This document shows, piece by piece, positions 47,097 to 56,236 of a stretch of DNA of 64,000 nt. This stretch comes from an uncultured Methylophilaceae bacterium (lineage in GTDB: Bacteria > Pseudomonadota > Gammaproteobacteria > Burkholderiales > Methylophilaceae): the NCBI GenBank assembly GCA_903899965.1, contig CAIULB010000028.1, positions 1 through 64,000 of the forward strand. Direction: 5' to 3'. Both the position numbers and the translations under genes were made by a program. The notes beneath the pieces were generated by a model. That model was not told the origin of the DNA, did not search any database, and was given only the letters and a program-made list of their open reading frames with translations. The number at the start of each line of letters is the position of its first letter. Positions within the stretch are counted from its first letter, which is position 1.

Positions 47097-48638
47097 ATGT
47101 GCGGAATTATCGGTATTGTCGGTAAAAATCCAGTTAACCAGTTGCTTTATGATGGTTTGTTGGTCTTACAGCATCGAGGTCAAGATGCGGCAGGGATTGT
47201 GACCTGTGATGGCAATACCTTCTATATGCACAAAAATAACGGTCTTGTACAAGATGTGTTTCAAACGCGTCATATGCGTAGTCTTCAAGGGAATGCTGGC
47301 ATCGCTCACGTGCGCTACCCAACTGCAGGTTCGTCATCGGCTGCAGAAGCGCAGCCTTTTTATGTCAACTCACCATTCGGTATCGTACTTGGTCATAATG
47401 GTAATTTGACTAATTCTCCGCAATTAAAACAAGAGATGTTCCGCCAGGATTTACGCCATATCAACACCAATTCAGATTCTGAAGTGTTGTTAAATGTATT
47501 GGCACACGAAATTGAACAAACAGCGCATAGCGCAGTACTCAATTCCGACATGATTTTTGATGCAGTTACTGGCGTTCATAAACGTGTAAAAGGTGCTTAT
47601 GCGGTTGTTGCGATGGTGGCGAACTTTGGCTTGCTTGCGTTCCGTGATCCTAATGGGATTCGTCCATTAGTGATTGGTAAGTCTGAAACTGAAAAGGGTA
47701 TTGAATACATCGTTGCTTCAGAAAGCGTGGCGCTAGATGTACTTGGCTTTAAGCTAGTTCGCGATGTTGAGCCAGGTGAAGCAGTATTCATTGATATGGA
47801 CGGTAACTTCTACTCACGTCAATGTGCTGAAAATGCAGCATTAACCCCATGTATTTTTGAATATGTATATCTTGCACGACCTGACTCATTGATTGATGGT
47901 GTATCTGTTTATCAAACACGTTTACATATGGGTGAAAGCCTTGCCGAAAAGATTAAGCGTGAATGGAAAGATTTGCAGATTGATGTAGTAATTCCGATTC
48001 CAGACACGAGTCGCCCAAGCGCCTTGCAATTGGCTAATGCACTCAATGTCACTTACCGTGAAGGCTTTATTAAAAATCGCTACATTGGCCGTACATTTAT
48101 TATGCCTGGCCAAGCATTACGTAAAAAATCAGTTCGCCAAAAACTCAATCCAATTGGGATGGAGTTTAAAGGCAAAAATGTATTACTTGTGGATGACTCC
48201 ATCGTGCGTGGCACCACTTCACAACAAATCGTGCAGATGGCACGTGATGCAGGGGCTAGCAAGGTTTATTTTGCCTCGGCAGCGCCTCCTGTACGCTTCC
48301 CCAATGTGTATGGTATTGATATGCCAACACGTAATGAATTGCTTGCTACGGGACGTACTGATGAACAAATCTGTAAAGAAATTGGCGCTGATGCATTGAT
48401 TTATCAGGATTTGGACGCATTGGTGTCTGCTGTCCAGCTCAGTAATCCAAAAATCAAAGTTTTTGATTGCTCATGCTTTGATGGTAAATATGTCACTGGC
48501 GATATTAACGAAGCCTATTTGACGGCAATTGAGAATGCGCGTGGCGATGGTGAAAAGATTAAAAAGCCAGCGAATTCAATTACGCAAATGGATCTGAATC
48601 TAGTCAATGCCAAAGAGCACGAGGAAGAAGCTACTTAA
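47097..48638 (+). CDS. purF: Amidophosphoribosyltransferase
   Basis: 513 residues. Cys2 (MCGIIGIVG) is the glutaminase nucleophile with no propeptide; RYPTAGSS and HNGNLTN complete the class II glutaminase domain. The PRPP loop is [18 protein letters not shown]. It makes phosphoribosylamine, the first committed step of purine synthesis. No PurR-like ACGCAAACGTTTGCGT site was seen upstream. A terminator follows 136 bases downstream. Confidence 0.97.
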   Translation: MCGIIGIVGKNPVNQLLYDGLLVLQHRGQDAAGIVTCDGNTFYMHKNNGLVQDVFQTRHMRSLQGNAGIAHVRYPTAGSSSAAEAQPFYVNSPFGIVLGHNGNLTNSPQLKQEMFRQDLRHINTNSDSEVLLNVLAHEIEQTAHSAVLNSDMIFDAVTGVHKRVKGAYAVVAMVANFGLLAFRDPNGIRPLVIGKSETEKGIEYIVASESVALDVLGFKLVRDVEPGEAVFIDMDGNFYSRQCAENAALTPCIFEYVYLARPDSLIDGVSVYQTRLHMGESLAEKIKREWKDLQIDVVIPIPDTSRPSALQLANALNVTYREGFIKNRYIGRTFIMPGQALRKKSVRQKLNPIGMEFKGKNVLLVDDSIVRGTTSQQIVQMARDAGASKVYFASAAPPVRFPNVYGIDMPTRNELLATGRTDEQICKEIGADALIYQDLDALVSAVQLSNPKIKVFDCSCFDGKYVTGDINEAYLTAIENARGDGEKIKKPANSITQMDLNLVNAKEHEEEAT

Positions 48639-48774
48639 TGGATATTTATCCAGCTGGCTTGACGATTTTAAGCCTGAGGGATAGTATGGAAATGCGCTGA
48701 TTTGAGTTGCTTAAAAGCATTGCTCAGCTTGCGGGCGCTAAATAAATTCAGCTAAAGCGAGTGCTAGTATAAGC

Positions 48775-48811
48775 AAACCCGTTTTAGCCTAACCGCAGAA
48801 CGGGTTTTTTT
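48775..48811 (+). terminator. Rho-independent terminator between purF and metZ
   Basis: AAACCCGTT (48775-48783) pairs with AACGGGTTT (48799-48807), loop of 15 bases, followed by a T-run to 48811. It probably ends purF; since it is only 33 bases before metZ it could also act as an attenuator. The upstream 136 bases show no clear structure matching a known SAM or SAH riboswitch. Confidence 0.82.
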
Positions 48812-48812
48812 A

Positions 48813-48828
48813 TGCCTCAAGTGAGGCA
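48813..48828. promoter_or_regulatory. Palindrome before metZ
   Basis: TGCCTCA-AG-TGAGGCA is a perfect inverted repeat between the terminator and the metZ ATG (48844), overlapping the approach to the AAAGG ribosome site. It may be an operator or translational control site. Confidence 0.4.
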
Positions 48829-48843
48829 AGTAAAGGTAATCAC

Positions 48844-50055
48844 ATGGCAACAAATATTGATTTAAATGACTTTGATGAAAGCGGATGGCATCCTGAGACT
48901 TTGGGTGTGCGCGCGGGCAATCAAATGACAGAGTTTGGCGAAAACTCAGAAGCCTTGTTTCTGAATTCAAGCTTTCGGTTCAAGAATGCGGCACAAGCTG
49001 CAGCGCGATTTGGGGGCACAGAGCCTGGGAATATCTATTCTCGCTTCACCAATCCAACTGTGACGATGTTTCAAGATAAGCTCGCGGCTTTAGAGGGTGC
49101 GGAGCAGTGCGTTGCGACATCGAGCGGCATGTCTGCTATTTTAGCTTGCGTGATGGGCTTGTGTAGTGCTGGCGACCATATTGTCGCTTCACGCAGTATC
49201 TTTGGTACTAGCGTTCAGCTTTTTAGCAATATTCTTAAGCGCTGGGGCTTGGAGGTGACTTTTGTGTCACTGACTGATCTTAAAGAATGGCAAGGGGCGA
49301 TTACACCGAAGACTAAACTGTTCTTCGTGGAGACGCCCTCTAATCCTTTGACGGATGTGGCTGATATTCCAGCTTTAGCAAAAATCGCCCATGGTGCGAA
49401 TGCCTTATTGGTCGTCGATAATTGCTTTTGTACGCCAGCGATACAGCGTCCATTAAAATTGGGTGCCGATATTATCATTCACTCTGCCACTAAGTACATT
49501 GACGGGCAGGGCAGATGCTTAGGTGGTGCTGTGCTGGGTTCTAAAGTGCACATGGAGCCAGTGTATGGCTTTTTACGTACTGCGGGCGTCACCATGAGCG
49601 CATTCAATGCGTGGGTGTTTTTAAAAGGACTTGAGACCTTATTTGTTCGCATGGAAGCGCACGCCAAAAATGCTTTAGCGTTGGCCACTTGGTTAGAAAC
49701 ACAGCCACAAGTAGCGCGTGTTTTCTATCCCGGGCTTAAATCGCATCCGCAATATGCGTTAGCCATGAAACAACAATCGAGTGGTGGTGGTATCGTCAGC
49801 TTTGAAGTCAAGCCTAAGGCAGGTCAAACCGCACAAGAGGCGGCTTGGGCTCTGATTGATGCTACTAAGCTCATTTCAATTACCGCTAACTTGGGTGATG
49901 CAAAAAGCACCATTACCCATCCAGCGACAACGACGCATAGCCGTGTCACTGCAGAGGCAAGAGCGGCTGCTGGCATTACAGATAGCTTGGTAAGGATTGC
50001 TGTTGGATTAGAGCATGTGGACGACTTGAAAGCAGATTTAGCTTCATTAACTTAA
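48844..50055 (+). CDS. metZ: O-succinylhomoserine sulfhydrylase
   Basis: 403 residues of the Cys/Met metabolism PLP family. The PLP lysine lies in IHSATKYIDGQGR, and TSSGMSAILACVM and PLTDVADIP are also family blocks. It makes homocysteine directly from O-succinyl (or O-acetyl) homoserine and sulphide. Position after purF is the usual one in Beta- and Gammaproteobacteria (Pseudomonas metZ). Its transcript ends at the palindromic terminator downstream. Confidence 0.95.
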   Translation: MATNIDLNDFDESGWHPETLGVRAGNQMTEFGENSEALFLNSSFRFKNAAQAAARFGGTEPGNIYSRFTNPTVTMFQDKLAALEGAEQCVATSSGMSAILACVMGLCSAGDHIVASRSIFGTSVQLFSNILKRWGLEVTFVSLTDLKEWQGAITPKTKLFFVETPSNPLTDVADIPALAKIAHGANALLVVDNCFCTPAIQRPLKLGADIIIHSATKYIDGQGRCLGGAVLGSKVHMEPVYGFLRTAGVTMSAFNAWVFLKGLETLFVRMEAHAKNALALATWLETQPQVARVFYPGLKSHPQYALAMKQQSSGGGIVSFEVKPKAGQTAQEAAWALIDATKLISITANLGDAKSTITHPATTTHSRVTAEARAAAGITDSLVRIAVGLEHVDDLKADLASLT

Positions 50056-50070
50056 TGAATCAAAAATTTG

Positions 50071-50108
50071 AGCAATAAAAAAGGCGCCTAGGCGCCTTTT
50101 TTATTGCT
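50071..50108. terminator. Bidirectional terminator, perfect 38-base palindrome
   Basis: The whole stretch is its own reverse complement (19 + 19 bases) with a GGCGCC core flanked by A6 and T6. It lies between the convergent metZ and dienelactone hydrolase genes and can end both transcripts. Confidence 0.95.
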
Positions 50109-50123
50109 TACTGATTTACTTCA

Positions 50124-50861
50124 TTAGCGCAATGTTCTGCCAAACATTTGCAATGCTAATTGGTAGCCAGTTGCAGCTAATTGCGGATCATAGCGGTCGC
50201 CTTCATCACGCATAAAGGCATGTTGGCCGTTAAATTCGTGCCATGTGAATTTGAGGTCTGTTGCGTTAAGGTCGCTATATACTTGTGCACGACCTGCCGC
50301 TGGGATATGAGGGTCTTGTTTACCCCAAATCATAAGTAGCTCACCTTTGATTTTGTCCAAGTTTTCCATGCTGTGTTGACCAGGCTTGTTTGGGATCACT
50401 TGCGTGTGCAAATCTGTCGCATAGAAGCAAGCGGTTGATTTTACTTCTGCTTGTAAGGCGGCACGGAAAGCTAAGTGCCCACCAATACAGAAGCCCATGG
50501 CGCCAATGTCGCCAGTGCACCAAGCTTGTTTTTTAACAAACTCAATCATGGCTTGGTTGTCAGTATCGTAGCCTTGAACGTCCTTTGCGGCTTTGTCGGC
50601 ATTGCCTTTGTCGCGACCTGCATCGTCATAACCAAGCACGGTGCCAATCGGGTTGAGTTCGTGGAATACTTCAGGCACAAGGACAGCATAACCATGACCG
50701 GCCATAAAACGAGCGGCACGTTCAATGGGGCCTGTTTGTTGGAAAATTTCCGAATAAAATAAAATTGCAGGGTAAGCGCCTTCGCCGGCTGGGCGGTGCA
50801 CGTAGGTGCGCATAACGCCTGTTGGAGTTGGTAAATCAACGATGTGGCTTTGAATCTTCAC
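50124..50861 (-). CDS. Dienelactone hydrolase family protein
   Basis: 245 residues of the alpha/beta hydrolase fold, GTG start at 50861. The nucleophile is Cys125 in GFCIGGHLAF (GxCxGG as in carboxymethylenebutenolidase); the Asp is in WGKQDPHIP and the His in FNGQHAFMRDEG. True DLH opens dienelactone in chlorocatechol breakdown, but many homologues act elsewhere and no catabolic genes are nearby, so the substrate is unknown. It is the only minus-strand gene between 29 and 55.7 kb. Confidence 0.9.
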   Translation of the reverse strand: MKIQSHIVDLPTPTGVMRTYVHRPAGEGAYPAILFYSEIFQQTGPIERAARFMAGHGYAVLVPEVFHELNPIGTVLGYDDAGRDKGNADKAAKDVQGYDTDNQAMIEFVKKQAWCTGDIGAMGFCIGGHLAFRAALQAEVKSTACFYATDLHTQVIPNKPGQHSMENLDKIKGELLMIWGKQDPHIPAAGRAQVYSDLNATDLKFTWHEFNGQHAFMRDEGDRYDPQLAATGYQLALQMFGRTLR

Positions 50862-50978
50862 GAAGGTATCCTCAAAAATATTTTATTAGTAGTGCATCTT
50901 ATAGATGAGATTTTACAATATTTCAGCACGTATTGATGCATCAAGTGAGACAAGATTGCTTGGGGTATAATTGCGCTT

Positions 50979-52322
50979 ATGCTAGAAACTTTAACACTCA
51001 TCATTTCCATTCTTGCACTGCTATTGTTAGTTGTGTTGTTGCGGCAGTCTGCAAACAAACCAAATGCGGAAGGTGCTTTACTTCTTCAGCTCGAAGAAAA
51101 GCACAGGGCGATGTTGCTTGACTTGAATGATGGTCTAAATAAATTAGGCGATAGGCTCAATGCTTCGTCTCAAGAATCCAGCGAGCGTCTTAGGGCTGCC
51201 GTTGCTCAGGAGTTGGCCCAAACCCGCGAAGCGATGCAGGCTTTGCAAGCAGCGCAAACGACTAGCCTTGCGCAAACCCGTGAAAACGTCATCGAAAAAC
51301 TTCATACCACATTAGCTGAACAGGGTAAGGCTGAGCAAGAACTCATTCAGGCCACAATGCGTCACGCTACTTTGCAACTGACGGCGAGTATTGAAAGCTT
51401 GAGTAAGGTGGTCGATACGCGGTTAGAAGAAATTAGCGGTAAAGTGACCGAGCGCTTGGATGAGGGCTTTAAGAAAACCAATGATACTTTTGTGCGTGTG
51501 ATGGAGCGTTTGGCGACGATTGATAAAGCACAAGAAAAGATTGATGGCTTAACGACTAACGTTGTTAGCTTGCAGGCCCTGCTGGGTGACAAGCGCTCGC
51601 GTGGTGCTTTTGGTGAGGTGCAGCTTGAGGGCTTGGTGCGTAACGTGATGCCGAATGGCACTTATGAGATGCAGTACTCCCTACCTAATGGTACCCGAGT
51701 CGATTGTGCCTTGTTCTTACCTGAGCCTACTGGCATGGTGGCAGTTGACTCAAAATTCCCGCTTGAGAATTATCATCGTATGTACGAAAGCGGCGTGACG
51801 GATGCGGAAAAAATCACTGCGCAGCGCCAGTTCAAGGCTGACGTTAAAAAGCATGTGGATGATATTGCGAGTAAGTACATTATTGCGGATGTCACTTCAG
51901 ATGGTGCGGTGATGTTTATCCCTGCAGAGGCGGTGTTTGCTGAGATTCACGCGAACCATCGTGACATTGTGGATTACGCGATGGCGAAAAATGTGTGGGT
52001 GGTGTCTCCAACGACTTTGATGGCCGTATTAAATACGGCACGAGCGGTGCTTAAAGATGTGGAAACACGTAAGCAGGTTCACATCATTAAAGAGGAGTTG
52101 GGTAAGTTAGGTAAAGAGTTTGGCCGCTTTGATACACGGATGAAGAAGCTTGCGGACCACATTCGTTTGGTACACGAAGACGCGCAGGACGTACAAACTA
52201 CGAGCCAAAAGATATCACGTCGCTTTTCACAGATTGAGCGCGTAGAGCTTGCTGGTGATGCAGCTTCTTTAGCGTTGCCTATTGATGAGATTGTAGATCT
52301 CGATGTGTCTGGGGCTGATTAA
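50979..52322 (+). CDS. rmuC: DNA recombination protein RmuC
   Basis: 447 residues. One N-terminal membrane helix (about 4-23), a long coiled coil (about 35-190) and the RmuC nuclease-like domain (GAFGEVQLEGLVRNV, PNGTRVDCALF, VAVDSKFPLENY). The DSKFP and GE motifs fit the PD-(D/E)XK-related core. RmuC limits recombination at inverted repeats in E. coli. It stops directly against the moaD start (no gap). Confidence 0.94.
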   Translation: MLETLTLIISILALLLLVVLLRQSANKPNAEGALLLQLEEKHRAMLLDLNDGLNKLGDRLNASSQESSERLRAAVAQELAQTREAMQALQAAQTTSLAQTRENVIEKLHTTLAEQGKAEQELIQATMRHATLQLTASIESLSKVVDTRLEEISGKVTERLDEGFKKTNDTFVRVMERLATIDKAQEKIDGLTTNVVSLQALLGDKRSRGAFGEVQLEGLVRNVMPNGTYEMQYSLPNGTRVDCALFLPEPTGMVAVDSKFPLENYHRMYESGVTDAEKITAQRQFKADVKKHVDDIASKYIIADVTSDGAVMFIPAEAVFAEIHANHRDIVDYAMAKNVWVVSPTTLMAVLNTARAVLKDVETRKQVHIIKEELGKLGKEFGRFDTRMKKLADHIRLVHEDAQDVQTTSQKISRRFSQIERVELAGDAASLALPIDEIVDLDVSGAD

Positions 52323-52577
52323 TTGATTACCGTGCTGTATTTTGCAAGATTAAAAGAATCGCTTAACTACTCGACTGAAGAGATGGAATTACCCGAGGGC
52401 GTTAAAACAGTCGCGCAATTAAAAACGCACTTGGCTGAGCGCGGTGAGGCTTGGGCTAATTTATTTAACGGCAAGCAAACGATACGTGCAGCCATTAACC
52501 ACGGGCTTGTTGATAATGAGGCCGCTGTCAAAGATGGCGATGAAGTGGCCTTCTTTCCACCGGTGACAGGCGGTTAA
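52323..52577 (+). CDS. moaD: Molybdopterin synthase sulphur carrier subunit MoaD
   Basis: 84 residues, TTG start at 52323 immediately after the rmuC stop. The ubiquitin-like fold ends with the conserved FFPPVTGG; the last Gly is adenylated and thiocarboxylated. It gives sulphur to precursor Z with MoaE, encoded 9 bases downstream. The TTG is forced by the position of the upstream stop and by family length. Confidence 0.95.
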   Translation: MITVLYFARLKESLNYSTEEMELPEGVKTVAQLKTHLAERGEAWANLFNGKQTIRAAINHGLVDNEAAVKDGDEVAFFPPVTGG

Positions 52578-52586
52578 TTTAATACG

Positions 52587-53039
52587 ATGGCGGTGCGTAT
52601 CCAAACTGAGGATTTTGATGTCGGCGCGGAAGTTAACGCCATGCGGCTTAGCAATCCTAATATAGGCGCGCTTGTTTCCTTTGTTGGGCAAGTGAGAGAT
52701 TTGAATGATGGCGACAATGTCGCATCCATGGTCTTGGAGCACTACCCTGGCATGACTGAGAAGTCTTTAGAAAGCATCGTGGAGCAGGCGATGAACAGGT
52801 GGAACATTGAAGATGCTCTAGTCGTTCACCGCGTGGGTGAATTAAAGCCGTTAGATCAAATTGTGTTGGTCTTGGTGGCATCAGCACACCGCAAAGACGC
52901 TTTTACTGCCTGTGAATTTATGATGGACTACCTAAAAACTGAAGCGCCGTTTTGGAAAAAAGAACAAACACCATCTGGTGAGCGCTGGGTAGAGGCCAAG
53001 GACTCAGATGATCAAGCTAAAAGCCGTTGGCAGCAATAA
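52587..53039 (+). CDS. moaE: Molybdopterin synthase catalytic subunit MoaE
   Basis: 150 residues. The catalytic Lys lies in the C-terminal block EAPFWKKEQTPSGERWVEA, and SFVGQVRDLN plus VASAHRKDAFTACE are also family marks. MoaE and MoaD make molybdopterin from precursor Z. moaA, moaC and moeA are not in the window. It is followed by the Lon-like protease gene (27 bases). Confidence 0.96.
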   Translation: MAVRIQTEDFDVGAEVNAMRLSNPNIGALVSFVGQVRDLNDGDNVASMVLEHYPGMTEKSLESIVEQAMNRWNIEDALVVHRVGELKPLDQIVLVLVASAHRKDAFTACEFMMDYLKTEAPFWKKEQTPSGERWVEAKDSDDQAKSRWQQ

Positions 53040-53066
53040 ACAAGATTAACAATTAGAAAATACCTC

Positions 53067-55307
53067 ATGTCACATTCCTTAAAAGCAGCGCAACTCAATA
53101 TCCCACTGCAGGCTAGCGAGCTTGGCTTTGCGAATACATCATCATTGAGTTTAGATGATTTCCCATTATGGGTAGGGCAGAAAGATGCTGAGCAGGCGGC
53201 TAATTTTGGGCTCAATATCTTTGAGCCAGGCTTCAATATGCTCGTGCTCGGTGAGTCGGGAAGCGGTCGAAAATCTCTGACTTTACAGGCTATTCAGGCA
53301 GCCTCGGCTAAGCGCGCTAAACCAAATGATTTGGTCTTGCTCTATCATTTCGAGACACCAGAGAAGCCACTTCCACTTTATCTGAATGCAGGGCACGGCG
53401 TGCGTCTTCGTATTGAGATGGATGCCTTTATTCGCCAGATGATTAAAGTGATTCCCGCGCTCATTACACAGACTGCGGCTAAAGATGAAGTGAAGTCTGA
53501 AAAAGCATCTAAAAAAGAGGATGCTAGTCAAGTTGACTCAAATGATCAAAGTGTTGAAATAAAACTCGCGCAAGAATTAAAGCACTCACTAGAAAAATTC
53601 TTCACTGAACAGTTCGCTCGTTTGATCATGGTTGTGAAGGGCGATGCGAGTCCTTTTGCGATGAATCAGCTTCTTAAGTTTGATCTCTATCTTGCCGCCT
53701 TGATGCGCGATGTTTGTGAAAACATCGAAATCTTTAACCAGGGCTCGGGTACTGACAATGAGGGCTTGCTTGAGGGTTTCCTAGGCCGCTTCCGTGTCAA
53801 TGTGATGGTGGATAATGCCGCTTATCTTGATGATGAGAACTTAGGATCACCAGTCATCTTTGATGAGGACCCAACGTTTAGTTCGCTGTTTGGTGGATTA
53901 GAAAGCGCTGATAGCACCAGTAATACTGCTGACTTTATGCGTCTTCGTGCGGGTAACTTGCTCAAGGCCCATGGCGGCACCTTAATGTTCTATTTGCGCG
54001 ATATTAATGCGGATCAGCAAGCAGGTGTTCAGATTTTAGAGAAGCTACATCGTTTCTTACGCAACGGTTCGATTCAGATTGAAGAGGCAAGTGGCACACC
54101 AGGTCAGAACGCGGGCATTCATTTTGCGCCTGAGGCTTTAGCGGCTAACGTGAAGCTGGTGTTAATTGCGACGCGTGAAGAGTATTACGCCTTGCAAGAT
54201 GAGTTACCTGAGTTTGCGCGTTACTTCCAAATTAAAGTCGATTTTGTTGAGAGCATGCCGGCCAATAAGGCTTCATATACAGCGCTTGCTGGTTTGATTG
54301 CTAAGTTTTGTCATCAGCATGCATTAAAGCCCTTTGACGCGAATGCAGTGGTGAAATTAATTCGATTTATGCAGCGCACCATTGATGATCAAACGCGGAT
54401 AGGTACACGTTTTTCATTGTTAGAGCGATTGGTGCTTGAAAGTGCTGTGATGGCCAATATTGCCGCCTCTGAGTTTGTCAGAGCCGATGATGTGCAAGCC
54501 GCATTAGATGCCCGTAGGAAGCGACACAACAGTCCAGAACGTCAATTGCGTGAATCAATGATTGATGGCGAGGTGATGATCAATGTCACGGGCGAGCAGG
54601 TTGGTCAGATCAATGGACTAACCCATATCGACCTGGGTGACATGAGCTTTGGCTCTCCTGTGCGCATTTCGGCAAGATGTTATGCCGGCGCTGAAGGTGT
54701 CATTAATATCGATCGTGAGGTAGCGATGACGGGCCCTAATCACGATAAGGGCTTGATGATCTTGCGTAGCTGGCTGTCAGCGAGCTTTAGTAGTCTGACG
54801 CCATTGTCACTCACGGCGTCTTTGGTGTTTGAGCAGGAGTATTACGGCGTAGAAGGCGATTCTGCTTCATGCGCTGAGCTTTATGCATTACTTTCTGCGC
54901 TGTCTGGCGTGCCGATCAAACAAGGCTTGGCTGTAACGGGTGCGATGAACCAGCACGGTGAAGTGATGGCGATTGGTGGCCTCAATGAAAAAATTGAAGG
55001 CTACTTCCGTATTTGTAAGGCCATCGGCTTGGATGGCAAGCAGGGCGTCTTAATCCCTAGCCGTAATCTTGCGCACCTGCTGCTCGACGATGAGGTGATC
55101 GAGGCGGTGAACTCAGGCCAATTCCACATCTATCCTGTCAGCAACGTGCTCGAGGCGATTGAGCTCTTGACCGACGTACCGGCGGGCGAATTGTCTGGTG
55201 AGCGCTATGCCGAAAACACCCTACTTGGTCGTGCGCAGCATCATTTAGAAACTTTCCGTATGGCCCTGCAGCACAATCGCGCCATTCAGCTCAACCATCC
55301 GCGTTAA
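53067..55307 (+). CDS. Lon-like ATP-dependent protease (AAA_32/LonB-YcbZ type)
   Basis: 746 residues. The P-loop is GESGSGRKS (62-70), the AAA_32 type seen in E. coli YcbZ. The Walker B place reads HGGTLMFYLRDI, lacking the usual DE pair. A charged, low-complexity insert (about 140-160, SEKASKKEDASQVDSND) falls in the middle region. The C-terminal Lon peptidase domain has the dyad Ser599 (GDSAS) and Lys642 (GGLNEKIEG), spaced 43 residues as in Lon. The role is unknown; homologues have been linked to ribosome and stress. It sits between moaE and the Hsp15-like gene and is probably cotranscribed. Confidence 0.9.
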   Translation: MSHSLKAAQLNIPLQASELGFANTSSLSLDDFPLWVGQKDAEQAANFGLNIFEPGFNMLVLGESGSGRKSLTLQAIQAASAKRAKPNDLVLLYHFETPEKPLPLYLNAGHGVRLRIEMDAFIRQMIKVIPALITQTAAKDEVKSEKASKKEDASQVDSNDQSVEIKLAQELKHSLEKFFTEQFARLIMVVKGDASPFAMNQLLKFDLYLAALMRDVCENIEIFNQGSGTDNEGLLEGFLGRFRVNVMVDNAAYLDDENLGSPVIFDEDPTFSSLFGGLESADSTSNTADFMRLRAGNLLKAHGGTLMFYLRDINADQQAGVQILEKLHRFLRNGSIQIEEASGTPGQNAGIHFAPEALAANVKLVLIATREEYYALQDELPEFARYFQIKVDFVESMPANKASYTALAGLIAKFCHQHALKPFDANAVVKLIRFMQRTIDDQTRIGTRFSLLERLVLESAVMANIAASEFVRADDVQAALDARRKRHNSPERQLRESMIDGEVMINVTGEQVGQINGLTHIDLGDMSFGSPVRISARCYAGAEGVINIDREVAMTGPNHDKGLMILRSWLSASFSSLTPLSLTASLVFEQEYYGVEGDSASCAELYALLSALSGVPIKQGLAVTGAMNQHGEVMAIGGLNEKIEGYFRICKAIGLDGKQGVLIPSRNLAHLLLDDEVIEAVNSGQFHIYPVSNVLEAIELLTDVPAGELSGERYAENTLLGRAQHHLETFRMALQHNRAIQLNHPR

Positions 55308-55315
55308 TTGAATTA

Positions 55316-55723
55316 ATGGCTGTTGATCATCTATCTGATGGTAAATGCCGCTTAGACAAGTGGCTTTGGGCAGCGCGCTTTTATAAAACGCGTAGCTTGG
55401 CGACTGATGCGATTGATGGCGGCAAGATCCATGTGGATGGCGACCGCGTCAAGCCAGCAAAAGAAGTCCGTGTGGGGCAGGTGATTCAAATTCGCCGCAA
55501 AGAGCTCGATATGGAGGTGGTGGTAAAAGCATTGTCAGTGACGCGAAGGGGTGCCCCAGAAGCGGCCTTACTTTATGACGAGACATCAGAGAGCGCCGCC
55601 AAACGAGATAATGCGGCCGTGACGAGGGAGGCGGACCACGCCAAGCGCGAGAGGGGTGCCGGGCGTCCGACCAAGCGGCAGCTCAGGGATATTAAGAAGT
55701 TTACGGGGATTAGTAATTACTAA
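55316..55723 (+). CDS. hslR: RNA-binding S4-domain protein, Hsp15-like
   Basis: 135 residues. The S4 domain occupies about residues 10-75 (CRLDKWLWAARFYKTRS and GGKIHVDGDRVKPAK). A basic C-terminal tail (GRPTKRQLRDIKKF) completes the Hsp15 pattern. Hsp15 binds free 50S subunits carrying stalled peptide after heat shock. It starts 8 bases after the Lon-like protease. Codon use shifts inside the gene: the 3' third (from about 55550) has several AGG arginines and is richer in G+C. Confidence 0.88.
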   Translation: MAVDHLSDGKCRLDKWLWAARFYKTRSLATDAIDGGKIHVDGDRVKPAKEVRVGQVIQIRRKELDMEVVVKALSVTRRGAPEAALLYDETSESAAKRDNAAVTREADHAKRERGAGRPTKRQLRDIKKFTGISNY

Positions 55724-55750
55724 AAAAGGCGACCAATTAGTCGCCTTTTT
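55722..55750. terminator. Bidirectional terminator after hslR
   Basis: GGCGAC (55728-55733), loop CAATTA, GTCGCC (55740-55745) with A6 before and T5 after. It stops the rmuC-to-hslR transcript and the minus-strand psiE transcript. Confidence 0.93.
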
Positions 55751-55765
55751 CTTTGTGTTAGTTTG

Positions 55766-56167
55766 TTAGTCCGAGTGGTCGGTGTAGGGGAACTTCACGT
55801 GACCGTAACGCACAATCAAGATGGCCAGGGCAATTAAGAGAATAGAACCCGATAGCGCCCACATGCGGAACGCATCCAGCTCTTTGATTTCAAGCACTAA
55901 GAAACGCGCTAGGGCGATGATGCCGATGTAAAGCGGATAACGAACAGGTAGATTGCCTGAGCCTAGGTAGTGACCCAGCATGGACATCACCTCCAGGTAG
56001 AGGAACATCAGCAGCAAATCGCCAACGGTCAGCGCTTTATCTTCCCAGATGTGGGTGATCTCCTGGAACACCGCAAATATCGTCGCGATGGCGATGATGA
56101 TGAGCACGATCTGGCCGACCATGCTAAGGCCGCGCTGCGTGAGTTTGGTGAAGTGATTGGGGGTCAT
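55766..56167 (-). CDS. psiE: PsiE family membrane protein (phosphate-starvation-inducible)
   Basis: 133 residues with four membrane helices. The segments VFQEITHIWEDKALTVGDLL and YIGIIALARFLVLEIKELD match the PsiE family. The function is not established; the E. coli gene is induced by phosphate starvation. No PHO box was recognised in the 69 bases upstream. The gene is the first of the window's altered-composition segment on the minus strand. Confidence 0.85.
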   Translation of the reverse strand: MTPNHFTKLTQRGLSMVGQIVLIIIAIATIFAVFQEITHIWEDKALTVGDLLLMFLYLEVMSMLGHYLGSGNLPVRYPLYIGIIALARFLVLEIKELDAFRMWALSGSILLIALAILIVRYGHVKFPYTDHSD

Positions 56168-56236
56168 ATTGGTAGTCTAACTAAAATAGTAATATTGAAT
56201 TATATCGTTCTTGTGATGAAATAAGGACGTCCTTGT

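Noticed and set aside
48639-48774. SAM or SAH riboswitch ahead of metZ
   Set aside because: No recognisable core motif; a purF terminator explains the main hairpin.
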